Shown piece by piece: positions 46,685 through 54,859 of a DNA stretch of 64,000 nucleotides. The notes under the pieces are model-generated. The model saw only the letters and a program-made list of their open reading frames with translations, was not told where the DNA came from and searched no databases. This stretch comes from Lachnospiraceae bacterium (GTDB lineage Bacteria > Bacillota > Clostridia > Lachnospirales > Lachnospiraceae). The translations under genes and the position numbers were made by a program. Position 1 is the stretch's first letter. Every line of letters starts with the position of its first letter. Location: NCBI GenBank assembly GCA_017431345.1, contig JAFRLH010000065.1:1-64000 (forward strand). The letters run 5' to 3'.

Positions 46685-48775
46685 ATGTACAAAAGCTATT
46701 CAATGGAACTGGCCGGACGTACGCTGACCGTCGATATCGGCCGTGTCGGCGCACAGGCGAACGGAGCAGCTCTTATGCATTACGGTGACACCGTAGTGCT
46801 GGCTACCGCTACAGCATCCGACAAGCCCAGAGACGGAATAGACTTCTTCCCGTTAAGCGTTGACTACGAAGAGAAGATGTATTCCGTCGGAAAGATCCCC
46901 GGGGGATTCAACAAGAGAGAAGGAAAGCCCAGCGAGCATGCGATCCTCACCTCCAGAGTGATCGACAGACCGATGCGCCCCCTGTTCCCGAAAGACTACA
47001 GAAATGATGTAACCCTTAACAATATGGTCATGAGCGTCGATCCCGACTGCGCGCCCGAAACACTGGCGATGCTCGGTTCCTCAATCGCTACTTCGATTTC
47101 TGATATCCCGTTTGACGGCCCCATCGCGGGTACTGTGATCGGACTGATCGACGGAGAATTCATTGTAAATCCCACGACAGACGAAAAGAACAGATCCGAT
47201 CTGGCGCTCACCGTTGCTTCCACCAGGGAGAAAGTCATCATGATCGAAGCGGGTGCGAACCAGGTAGCCGAGGATGTCATGTTCGATGCGATCATGAAAG
47301 CGCATGAAGTCAATAAAGAGATCATTGCTTTCTTTGATCAGATCGTTGCGGAGTGCGGAAGACCGAAACACGATTATGTGAAATGCGTTGTCGATCCGGA
47401 ACTGTGGGAGGATATGACTGCCTTTGTTCCCGCAGAGGAAATGGAAGCTGCCGTGTTTACGGATGTCAAGCAGGACCGCGATGCCAATATCAAGGCCATC
47501 CAGGAGAAGCTCGAAGAGCGTTATGAGGAGACCCATCCCGAGTGGAAAGAGCTTGTCGGAGAAGCCCTCTATCAGTATCAGAAAAAGACCGTCCGCAAGA
47601 TGATCCTCAAGGATCACAAGCGTCCTGACGGAAGAGCTGTCGATGAGATCCGTCCGCTGGCAGCCGAGATCGATCTGCTGCCCAGAGCCCATGGTTCAGG
47701 CATGTTCACCAGAGGACAGACGCAGATCCTCAACGCCTGCACGCTGGCGCCGCTTTCCGCAGCACAGAAGATCGACGGGCTGGATGAGACTGTTACCAGC
47801 AAGAGATATATGCATCATTACAACTTCCCGTCATGGTCTGTCGGAGAGACAAAGCCCTCCAGAGGACCGGGAAGAAGAGAGATCGGCCATGGCGCGCTTG
47901 CAGAAAGAGCCCTGCTCCCTGTGATCCCCGCCGTTGAGGATTTCCCTTATGCGATCCGTACCGTTTCCGAGACGATGGAATCCAACGGCTCCACTTCGCA
48001 GGGCAGCGTATGCGCTTCCTGCCTGTCTCTGATGGCAGCCGGCGTTCCGATCTCAGCGATGGTAGCGGGCATCTCTGTCGGCCTTGTGACCGGCGAGACG
48101 GATGATGATTATCTTGTGCTTACCGATATCCAGGGCCTCGAGGATTTCTTCGGAGACATGGACTTCAAGGTGGCCGGGACCCACAAGGGCATCACTGCCA
48201 TCCAGATGGATATCAAGATCCACGGACTTACCCCTGCCATCATCAGGGAAGCGCTTGCAAGAACAAAGGAAGCCAGGCTTCATATCATGGACGATGTGAT
48301 GGCTCCCGTCATCTCCGAACCCAGAAAAGAAGTCAGCAAGTATGCGCCCAAGATCTGCCAGATCATCATCGATCCCGAGAAGATCGGCGATGTCATCGGC
48401 AAGCAGGGTAAAGTCATCAACAAGATCATCGAGGATACCGGCGTTCAGATCGATATCGAGGAAGACGGTACCGTCAATGTCTGCGGCGTAGACCAGGATA
48501 AGATCGCCGAGGCGATCAAGACCATCGAAGCGATCGTTAATGATGTCGAGGTCGGCCAGGTATTTACCGGAAAAGTCGTCCGCATCATGAACTTCGGTGC
48601 ATTTGTGGAACTCTGCCCCGGCAAGGACGGCATGATCCACATCTCCAAGCTTTCAAAGAAGCGTGTCGCCAAGGTCGAAGATGTCGTGAACATCGGTGAC
48701 GTAGTCACTGTAAAGGTCATCGAAGTAGACCGTATGGGCAGGATCAATCTTGCCATGAATGAACTGGCCGACTGA
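46685..48775 (+). CDS. pnp: Polyribonucleotide nucleotidyltransferase
   Basis: The 696-residue 3'-5' phosphorolytic exonuclease has two RNase PH domains (about 5-215 and 300-535) around a helical linker. The second contains GRREIGHGALAERAL. A KH domain follows (IGDVIGKQGKVINKI near 565), then S1 (GAFVELCPGKDGMIHIS). ATG 46685 with GAAAGGAA upstream is preferred over an earlier ATG that overlaps the terminator region. Confidence 0.97.
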   Translation: MYKSYSMELAGRTLTVDIGRVGAQANGAALMHYGDTVVLATATASDKPRDGIDFFPLSVDYEEKMYSVGKIPGGFNKREGKPSEHAILTSRVIDRPMRPLFPKDYRNDVTLNNMVMSVDPDCAPETLAMLGSSIATSISDIPFDGPIAGTVIGLIDGEFIVNPTTDEKNRSDLALTVASTREKVIMIEAGANQVAEDVMFDAIMKAHEVNKEIIAFFDQIVAECGRPKHDYVKCVVDPELWEDMTAFVPAEEMEAAVFTDVKQDRDANIKAIQEKLEERYEETHPEWKELVGEALYQYQKKTVRKMILKDHKRPDGRAVDEIRPLAAEIDLLPRAHGSGMFTRGQTQILNACTLAPLSAAQKIDGLDETVTSKRYMHHYNFPSWSVGETKPSRGPGRREIGHGALAERALLPVIPAVEDFPYAIRTVSETMESNGSTSQGSVCASCLSLMAAGVPISAMVAGISVGLVTGETDDDYLVLTDIQGLEDFFGDMDFKVAGTHKGITAIQMDIKIHGLTPAIIREALARTKEARLHIMDDVMAPVISEPRKEVSKYAPKICQIIIDPEKIGDVIGKQGKVINKIIEDTGVQIDIEEDGTVNVCGVDQDKIAEAIKTIEAIVNDVEVGQVFTGKVVRIMNFGAFVELCPGKDGMIHISKLSKKRVAKVEDVVNIGDVVTVKVIEVDRMGRINLAMNELAD

Positions 48776-48806
48776 CCGCGGGAACCGCAGAAAACAAGGA
48801 TCAGCA

Positions 48807-48838
48807 ACGGGCGGACGTAAAGTCTGCCCGTTTTTTTG
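48807..48838 (+). terminator. pnp terminator
   Basis: ACGGGCGGAC and GTCTGCCCGT pair over 10 bases (one G-U), with seven T after. Confidence 0.9.
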
Positions 48839-48879
48839 TCCCAAAAATAAAAAAATCCTAAAAAATAATAAAGACAATA

Positions 48880-48908
48880 TTGATAAATCATAAAGACAGA
48901 GATATAAT
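48880..48908 (+). promoter_or_regulatory. Promoter of the cstA-linked operon
   Basis: TTGATA (48880-48885) and a perfect TATAAT (48903-48908) are 17 bases apart. The leader to 49022 contains a small CCGGA/TCCGG hairpin. Confidence 0.78.
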
Positions 48909-49021
48909 GATTCACTGTAATGCGGCAAAGTGACAGACACTGTACATATGAAAAACCATGAAAGGGAAAGGGAACCGGATTTTTCCGGAATACGGAAGCC
49001 GGCGCTTACACAGGAGGAAAT

Positions 49022-49357
49022 ATGAAACTGTACTCGATCAGCCGGGAAGCCGTAAAAGATGAAGCACTTCTTTCCGAATATGCTGCCGCGGAACAGACGG
49101 GAGATCTGAGACTCGGAGAGAAGACCCTGTTCTTTAAAGTCAGGCTGCGCACGTATTTCGTTCCCTATCAGGAGATCGACAAAGCTTTCCGGAGAGTCTT
49201 TACGGTCCCGGCCGGCAGCGGCAGACAGATCGAAATGGAGAACCTGGTCATCTGTGATGCGGAAAAGGAAATTGCCCAGATCAAGCTGCCGGGAAGAGAA
49301 GCGGCAAAGGATGTCCTTAAAAAACTCCATGAACTGGCGCCGCATATTCATCACTGA
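49022..49357 (+). CDS. Hypothetical protein, beta-rich, cstA-linked
   Basis: A 111-residue cytosolic protein that I do not recognise. It has alternating strands (LRLGEKTLFFKVRLRTYFVPY), a Gly-containing turn and a C-terminal helix (REAAKDVLKKLHELAP). The layout of a beta sandwich plus one helix resembles PH-like domains and the gene at 51805, which has RLGKTALYIPAGFGWEYLPL and a similar terminal helix. AGGAGG precedes the start. It opens the transcript that includes cstA. Confidence 0.6.
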   Translation: MKLYSISREAVKDEALLSEYAAAEQTGDLRLGEKTLFFKVRLRTYFVPYQEIDKAFRRVFTVPAGSGRQIEMENLVICDAEKEIAQIKLPGREAAKDVLKKLHELAPHIHH

Positions 49358-49381
49358 TCATTATCGACGGAGAAGTACTCT

Positions 49382-49975
49382 ATGGATCCTTCATCCTATC
49401 TCAATATTATTTTGGCAAGATACGCAAAAAGCTTTGATATATACACGGATCATGAAGCAGACGGAAGACACTATGCCGCTTATGCATATTTCTCGTCGCT
49501 CGGTGAAAAATACGTGCTGGTCAAAAAAGCCAAGCTCTGGTCTGTCAAAGCATTTGAACATGTATTCTTTCTCAGGGAAGATGCCGTGACGCAGGAGCTT
49601 CTGGATGATCTCATGAGAAGCGTTAAGGAATACATGGAGCCGGTCCTGGTAAGGAAAGGTGAGAAATATCCGGAGAAGGACCATATGTATACCTACCTGA
49701 CCTTCGCGGTTCTGTGCAGTCAGACACCGGACGCAGCCGCAGAAAAGGCGATCCGGAATTTCCGGTTCGACAGGGGCTATCTCTTTTCAATGCGCGGTCA
49801 CGCCGAAGCACGGCTGGTGGTCGCGGACATGAGCAGCCGGAAGGTGTACACCAATCCCGCAGGAAGATCTCTTCGCAAAATGTATGGGAAGTCATTTGAA
49901 GAGGCCGAACGCGGGGCAAAAGGCTATAACGAACTCTTCGTGCCGAAAGAGCAGCGGCCGCAGAGTGAGGAATAG
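49382..49975 (+). CDS. Hypothetical protein, cstA-linked
   Basis: A 197-residue soluble protein without signal peptide, membrane segment or known motif. It has aromatic/basic stretches (YAAYAYFSSLGEKYVLVKKAK), a central helical region and a C-terminal part (GHAEARLVVADMSSRKVYTN). GGAGA precedes the ATG. It lies 24 bases after the previous gene and 35 before cstA, so it is probably co-expressed with the transporter. No function assigned. Confidence 0.6.
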   Translation: MDPSSYLNIILARYAKSFDIYTDHEADGRHYAAYAYFSSLGEKYVLVKKAKLWSVKAFEHVFFLREDAVTQELLDDLMRSVKEYMEPVLVRKGEKYPEKDHMYTYLTFAVLCSQTPDAAAEKAIRNFRFDRGYLFSMRGHAEARLVVADMSSRKVYTNPAGRSLRKMYGKSFEEAERGAKGYNELFVPKEQRPQSEE

Positions 49976-50010
49976 ATATTTACAAAAAAACAAACTCAGG
50001 AGGGTAACAA

Positions 50011-51717
50011 ATGAATGCAGCATTAATACTGATCATCGCGATTGCCTTGCTCATCATCGGTTACGTCTGCTACGGCGGCTGGCTCGCCAAACAGTGGGGA
50101 ATCGATCCTTCGCGCAAGACACCCGCTCACGAACTCGAGGACGGCGTTGACTATGTACCGGCTAAGGCGCCGGTCCTGATGGGACACCATTTCTCCTCCA
50201 TCGCTGGTGCAGGTCCGATCAACGGCCCGATCCAGGCAGCAGCTTTCGGCTGGCTTCCTGTTCTGCTCTGGGTCGTCATCGGCGGCATCTTCTTCGGCGG
50301 AGTCCATGATTTCGGTGCACTGTTCGCATCTGTCCGTCATAAAGGACAGTCGATCGGTGAAGTCATTGCCGCATCTATGGGTAAGACGGCAAAGCGGCTG
50401 TTCATTATTTTCGCTTATCTGACGCTGCTTCTGGTCGTTGCAGCTTTCGCATCGATCGTTGCCGGTACTTTCGGCGCAACGAATGCGGCAGGTGCCGCGC
50501 TGGAGGGCGCTGCCCTTAACGCGAACCTTTCGACTGCGATGATCTCTCTTCTGTTCATCGTACTGGCGATCATCTTCGGTTACATGGTATACCGCAGGAA
50601 CATGCCGATCGGTCCCGCGACCATCATCGGAATCATTGGTATCATCATCATCGTTTTCATCGGCCTGAATTTCCATCCGATCGCGCTTTCCTATAACGCA
50701 TGGATGTGGGTGCTTGGTCTGTATATCCTGATCGCATCCGTAGCACCTGTATGGATCCTTCTGCAGCCCCGTGACTACCTCAGCTCTTTCCTGCTTTATT
50801 TCATGCTGATCGTTGCGATCATCGGCGTGATCGGCGCGCATCCGACCCTTGAGATCCCGATGATGGGTGATGCCGCGGTACGCGGAAACGGCCTCTTTGC
50901 AGGCGGTTCCATGTTCCCCGCACTGTTCATCACCATTGCCTGCGGCGCGATCTCCGGATTCCATTCCCTGGTTTCCTCCGGTACCACCGCCAAGCAGCTC
51001 GACAATGAAAAAGATGCACAGAAGATCGGTTACGGAATGATGCTCGTGGAATGCGCTGTTGCAGTCCTTTCTCTCTGCGCTGTAGCGTATGTCTGGAAAG
51101 AAGCTGCTGTTCCGGCGGGAGAGGTTCCCTTCGGTTCCCCTACAGTCGTATTCGCGACCGGTATCTCCCGCATGATCGGTACCTTTGCCGGAGAGGGCGT
51201 ACAGTCTGTCATGTACCAGATGCTCGTGCTGGCTGTTTCCGTTTTCTGCCTGACTTCCCTTGATACCGCAACACGTCTTGCCCGTTATATGTTCCAGGAA
51301 TTCTGGCTTGATGAGGGAGAGACCGTAAAGGATGCGCAGGGAACAAAAGCCATTCTTACCAACCCCTATGTTGCCACTGCGATCACAGTAGTGCTCGGAA
51401 TCCTTCTCGGAATGACCGGCTACAGCAAGATCTGGCCTCTGTTCGGTGCAGCGAACCAGCTCCTTGCAGCCCTTGGTCTGATGGCTGTCTGTGCATGGCT
51501 CGGCAATATCGGAAAGAACAACAAGATGTTCTATATCCCGATGGTCTTCATGCTGATCGCGACCATTACTTCGCTCTGCCAGACCATCATGGCGAAGTTC
51601 TCCGCCGGCGGAGACATGTGGAATTATATCCAGGGCGGCATCGCATGCCTGCTTGTCGTGCTTGCGGTGATTCTGGCAGTCGTTTCCTTCAAGACCCTGT
51701 CCGCGCAGAAAAAATAA
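50011..51717 (+). CDS. cstA: Carbon starvation protein CstA, peptide/pyruvate transporter family
   Basis: The 568-residue polytopic membrane protein has about 14 or more hydrophobic segments. Family regions are GHHFSSIAGAGPINGPIQAA (about 59-78), GGVHDFGALFASVRHKGQSI, and FHSLVSSGTTAKQL near 317. E. coli homologues import peptides or pyruvate when carbon is limiting. The shorter length fits the clostridial group. AGGAGG precedes the start. The two upstream small genes share its transcript. Confidence 0.92.
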   Translation: MNAALILIIAIALLIIGYVCYGGWLAKQWGIDPSRKTPAHELEDGVDYVPAKAPVLMGHHFSSIAGAGPINGPIQAAAFGWLPVLLWVVIGGIFFGGVHDFGALFASVRHKGQSIGEVIAASMGKTAKRLFIIFAYLTLLLVVAAFASIVAGTFGATNAAGAALEGAALNANLSTAMISLLFIVLAIIFGYMVYRRNMPIGPATIIGIIGIIIIVFIGLNFHPIALSYNAWMWVLGLYILIASVAPVWILLQPRDYLSSFLLYFMLIVAIIGVIGAHPTLEIPMMGDAAVRGNGLFAGGSMFPALFITIACGAISGFHSLVSSGTTAKQLDNEKDAQKIGYGMMLVECAVAVLSLCAVAYVWKEAAVPAGEVPFGSPTVVFATGISRMIGTFAGEGVQSVMYQMLVLAVSVFCLTSLDTATRLARYMFQEFWLDEGETVKDAQGTKAILTNPYVATAITVVLGILLGMTGYSKIWPLFGAANQLLAALGLMAVCAWLGNIGKNNKMFYIPMVFMLIATITSLCQTIMAKFSAGGDMWNYIQGGIACLLVVLAVILAVVSFKTLSAQKK

Positions 51718-51764
51718 TGTGTAATTTCCGGCATCCCGGATGATTACGCACAGAAAGAAAAAAG

Positions 51765-51791
51765 AACTCCCGCCGCTTTCCGGCGGGAGTT
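51765..51791. terminator. Hairpin after cstA
   Basis: AACTCCCGCCG and CGGCGGGAGTT pair perfectly over 11 bases. A T tract is weak on the plus strand and better on the minus strand, so plus-strand termination may be partial. Confidence 0.6.
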
Positions 51792-51804
51792 TAATGGAGT
51801 TTAC

Positions 51805-52149
51805 ATGATTTTTAAGAGATTCCGTCCTGCTGCGGACGGTATAGAACCGAGAGACGTCGGTGAGGATTTCCGCAGCAGCAGAAGGCTGGAAAAATACCGC
51901 CTCGGAAAAACCGCGCTTTATATTCCTGCCGGCTTCGGCTGGGAATATCTGCCGCTTTCCGACATAAGCAGCATCCGGAAGATCACAAGAGTGATCCAGT
52001 CTGAAAACGGGGTGTGCCCGTTCGCGATGGAAGTCCCCGGTGTACGGCTTTATTATCACGGAAAAGATATGGTCCTGGAGACCGAAAAGGAAAAAAGCGC
52101 AGCCGCCGTTATGGCGGCTTTTGAAGCTGTCCGCAGGGAGGAAGTCTGA
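51805..52149 (+). CDS. Hypothetical beta-rich protein upstream of azlCD
   Basis: A 114-residue protein of unknown function. It is predicted soluble, with strands LGKTALYIPAGFGWEYLPLS, a region VPGVRLYYHGKDMVLET and a C-terminal helix (EKEKSAAAVMAAFEAVRRE). The layout parallels the gene at 49022, so both may be PH-like paralogues. The stop is one base before the azlC ATG, implying translational coupling with the amino-acid exporter. Confidence 0.6.
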   Translation: MIFKRFRPAADGIEPRDVGEDFRSSRRLEKYRLGKTALYIPAGFGWEYLPLSDISSIRKITRVIQSENGVCPFAMEVPGVRLYYHGKDMVLETEKEKSAAAVMAAFEAVRREEV

Positions 52150-52150
52150 T

Positions 52151-52861
52151 ATGTCCTTGAAAAAATCAGAATGGTATTTCCGCGGACTTAAAGCCGGGAT
52201 CCCGATCGGGCTCGGCTATTTTGCCGTCTCGTTCGCACTTGGGATCACCGCAAAACAGGCAGGCATGAGCGTGCTGCAGTGCGGCGTGATGTCCGCGACG
52301 ATGATGGCTTCCGCCGGACAGTTCGCCGTCATCAATATGATCGCGACGGACGGCGGCATCGCATTGACGGTGCTTTCCACGCTGATCATCAATCTGCGTT
52401 ATCTGCTGATGTCGACGGCGCTTTCCCAGAAGATCATGAATAATACGCCGATCCTTCACAGACTCGGTTCCGCCATGTTCATTACCGATGAGATGTTCGG
52501 TGTGGCGGCAACAACGGAGGGAAAGGTATCCCCTTTCCTGATGTACGGGATGGCCAGCGCTTCTGAACCGGGCTGGGTGATCGGTACGATGCTCGGCGCT
52601 GCTGTGGGCGCGATCCTTCCGGTAAGGATTGTAAACGCGCTTTCCGTTGCGCTTTACGGGATGTTCATGGCGGTCGTGATCCCGCCGGCACACAAAAACG
52701 CCCATCTGTATCCGATCATTATCGTATCCATGCTTCTGAGCACGATCATGACGTATCTGCCGCTGTTTTCCGGAATCTCATCCGGTATGCGGATCATTTT
52801 GCTGACAGTGGTCATCTCCGCGGCAGCGGCGCTGATCTGGCCGGCAGGAGAGGAGGCATGA
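52151..52861 (+). CDS. azlC: Branched-chain amino acid exporter, large subunit AzlC
   Basis: The 236-residue integral membrane protein shows the AzlC region GIPIGLGYFAVSFALG and several hydrophobic helices. With AzlD it exports branched-chain amino acids or analogues. ATG 52151 follows GCAGGAGG-like bases; a longer frame has no site. It overlaps azlD by 4 bases (ATGA). Confidence 0.92.
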   Translation: MSLKKSEWYFRGLKAGIPIGLGYFAVSFALGITAKQAGMSVLQCGVMSATMMASAGQFAVINMIATDGGIALTVLSTLIINLRYLLMSTALSQKIMNNTPILHRLGSAMFITDEMFGVAATTEGKVSPFLMYGMASASEPGWVIGTMLGAAVGAILPVRIVNALSVALYGMFMAVVIPPAHKNAHLYPIIIVSMLLSTIMTYLPLFSGISSGMRIILLTVVISAAAALIWPAGEEA

Positions 52862-53163
52862 ATGTGAATATCTGGCTTTATCTGATCGCTGCGGCGCTTA
52901 CCATCTATGCGATAAGAGCTGTGCCGATGACATTATTAAGGAAGGAACTGAAAAGTCCCTTCCTGCGGTCGTTCCTGTATTATGTGCCGTATGTGACGCT
53001 GTCCGTTATGACATTCCCCGCGATTCTGTCAGCAACGGGAGATGTGCGGTCCGCGGCAGCCGGGTTCATCGCGGCGGTCGCGCTGGCGTTCTTTGACGGC
53101 AATCTGTTCAGGGTTGCCTGCGGCGCCTGCATCGCGGTATATCTCTTTGAGATGATCCTGTAA
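52858..53163 (+). CDS. azlD: Branched-chain amino acid exporter, small subunit AzlD
   Basis: The 101-residue membrane protein has three to four helices and the conserved AIRAVPMTLLRKEL and VPYVTLSVMTFPAIL stretches. Overlap with azlC supports complex formation. Confidence 0.92.
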   Translation: MNVNIWLYLIAAALTIYAIRAVPMTLLRKELKSPFLRSFLYYVPYVTLSVMTFPAILSATGDVRSAAAGFIAAVALAFFDGNLFRVACGACIAVYLFEMIL

Positions 53164-53197
53164 AAAAAGAGGGAGATCGTTCAGTCTCCCTCTTTTT
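53164..53197. terminator. Bidirectional terminator
   Basis: AAAAAGAGGGAGA and TCTCCCTCTTTTT pair between convergent genes; it overlaps the end of the minus-strand gene. Confidence 0.88.
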
Positions 53198-53462
53198 CCT
53201 TTTCTTCCATCAGCCGGTAGATTTCCTCTTTCTGCTCCTGCGTCAGTTCTTCTTCCTCCTTCCCGCCCGGATTTTTCTTCATAAGCATCAGAAAGGCGTA
53301 CAGAAGGATCGGGATGGCTATGGAAAGGATCATCGTTCCTTTCAGCGCCTGTCTGGACCAGTCCGTGCCGATCAGGGCGAGCACAAGGTTGAGGACATAC
53401 ATGGAAACAAGAATGATAATACCGATGACGGCAAACAGCCGTCTTTTTTTATTGTTCTTCAT
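53181..53462 (-). CDS. Small two-helix membrane protein
   Basis: The 93-residue product starts at MKNNKKRR, with GGGGAG six bases upstream; a longer start 18 bases earlier lacks this. Two membrane helices (about 8-30 and 38-60) are followed by a Glu/Lys-rich cytosolic tail. No family recognised; the fold is common in Firmicutes small membrane proteins. Confidence 0.6.
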   Translation of the reverse strand: MKNNKKRRLFAVIGIIILVSMYVLNLVLALIGTDWSRQALKGTMILSIAIPILLYAFLMLMKKNPGGKEEEELTQEQKEEIYRLMEEKEKEGD

Positions 53463-53667
53463 AAAGGACTCCCCGTGCATGCTGTTTTACCGATGATACC
53501 ACAGCTGCGGGATAATTTCCATACCTGTATGGAACAGCAGGAACGGCGGCGGGAGCCGAAAAAGGGCATCTGCAGTAAAATGATAAGAAAATATATTCTA
53601 CGGAACAGCAGATAAAATAGACGCAATGATAAGATAGTTGATAAATGCGTATTTATACAATAAAAAA

Positions 53668-53680
53668 ATGAAAATTTCAT
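53668..53680. promoter_or_regulatory. Palindrome in the AT-rich gap before the hydrolase gene
   Basis: ATGAAAATTTCAT is a 13-base palindrome about 50 bases upstream of the -35. The gap 53463-53824 holds no gene. It is a candidate operator for one of the AraC regulators. Confidence 0.3.
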
Positions 53681-53729
53681 CGATAATGCGATAAGATATT
53701 TAGTCTGATTGAGAAGATTTTGAATGGAT

Positions 53730-53758
53730 TTGTAAAAAATGCCATAGTAGAATATAAA
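53730..53758 (+). promoter_or_regulatory. Promoter of the hydrolase-transporter operon
   Basis: TTGTAA (53730-53735) and TATAAA (53753-53758) are 17 bases apart. Confidence 0.6.
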
Positions 53759-53778
53759 CAACTTATAAATTGTACTAA

Positions 53779-53803
53779 TTTGCGGAAATCTGTGTTCCGC
53801 AAA
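53779..53803 (+). promoter_or_regulatory. Perfect dyad in the leader of the hydrolase gene
   Basis: TTTGCGGAA and TTCCGCAAA are separated by 7 bases, 8 bases before AAAGGAGG. It could be a protein-binding operator or an mRNA hairpin near the ribosome binding site. Confidence 0.55.
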
Positions 53804-53824
53804 ATACTGCAAAAGGAGGAGACA

Positions 53825-54793
53825 ATGAAGCATACACCTTTTCCCGGTTATGAAAACCAGTTCCTGGCACAGCATGTAGGCCAGTCTGAAGAACTGGATG
53901 CCGCAAGAAAAGCCAACGGCGCTGCACTGATGTTCTTTGAAAAACCCGAAGGGATGAAAGTGGAAGATAAGATGATCCCGGGCTATGACGAAGGCCAGGA
54001 GATCCACATCCGCATCTTCACACCCGCTGACCTTCCGGCAGGTGCACCGGCTGTCCTGGATATTCATGGCGGCGGCTGGGTAGCGGGAAACCTGGATATT
54101 GATAATCAGCGCTGCGCGCAGATCGCTGTCCGCGTTCCCTGCGTCGTGGTCTCTGTGGAATACCGTCTGTCCGGATCACCCGAGATCAGCTATCCGAAGC
54201 CTCTCGAGGACTGTCATGCAGCCTATATGTGGATCCTGAACAATGCGGATTATCTGGGAACCGACGGCAAGAGGATCGGCGTACACGGCTCCAGCTCAGG
54301 CGGGAACCTGGCAGCAGGCCTTGCACTGTATTTGAGAGACCGCAACGAGCATCAGCCCGAACTGACTGTCCTGAACTGCCCTTGCGTCAGCAACGGATTC
54401 AACGAGGATTATTCCTATCATCAGAACTTTGATATGAGAATGGGCCCGGACGTAAAGGCCATCGGTGCAGAGAACTGCTATACCGGCGGATACTTTGCAG
54501 CACTTGGCGGAAAGATGCCTTCCCATTATGCCTTCCCGCTTTACGCGAACGATGTAGGCATGCTCGGACCGCACTTCATCCTGGTCGGAGAGTATGATAC
54601 GCTGCGCGACGACGGCCTGAAGTATGCATGGCGTCTGATCAAGGCCGGCGTTCCCACAGAACTGATGATGGGTGCCCGCAGCTGCCACTGCTGGACCGCG
54701 CATCCCGGCGTATATACCGATCTGACGCATGATTCCATCGCGCTGTCCCTCCAGAGAGAGTTCGGCATGCTGGATCATCTGAAAGTGAAATAA
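53825..54793 (+). CDS. Alpha/beta hydrolase, hormone-sensitive-lipase/carboxylesterase type
   Basis: The 322-residue cytosolic serine hydrolase has the oxyanion motif HGGGW (His81 on) and nucleophile Ser157 in GSSSGGN. The acid is probably the Asp in GEYDTLRDDG (near 262), and the base a His in SCHCWTAHP (near 290). It should cleave a small carboxylic ester. AAAGGAGG precedes the start; an upstream in-frame extension has no site. It heads the locus with an organic-anion transporter and an OYE-type reductase, suggesting ester cleavage of an imported compound (inference). Confidence 0.85.
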   Translation: MKHTPFPGYENQFLAQHVGQSEELDAARKANGAALMFFEKPEGMKVEDKMIPGYDEGQEIHIRIFTPADLPAGAPAVLDIHGGGWVAGNLDIDNQRCAQIAVRVPCVVVSVEYRLSGSPEISYPKPLEDCHAAYMWILNNADYLGTDGKRIGVHGSSSGGNLAAGLALYLRDRNEHQPELTVLNCPCVSNGFNEDYSYHQNFDMRMGPDVKAIGAENCYTGGYFAALGGKMPSHYAFPLYANDVGMLGPHFILVGEYDTLRDDGLKYAWRLIKAGVPTELMMGARSCHCWTAHPGVYTDLTHDSIALSLQREFGMLDHLKVK

Positions 54794-54859
54794 TCATTTT
54801 TCCGAGTATATTTGCAACCCGAAGTCTGAACTCATAAGAAAGAAGAGGAGGAAATTAAT

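Noticed and set aside
50023..52059. 678-codon minus-strand frame opposite cstA
   Set aside because: The sense strand encodes an obvious CstA; the antisense frame is rich in polar residues with no domain and no promoter.
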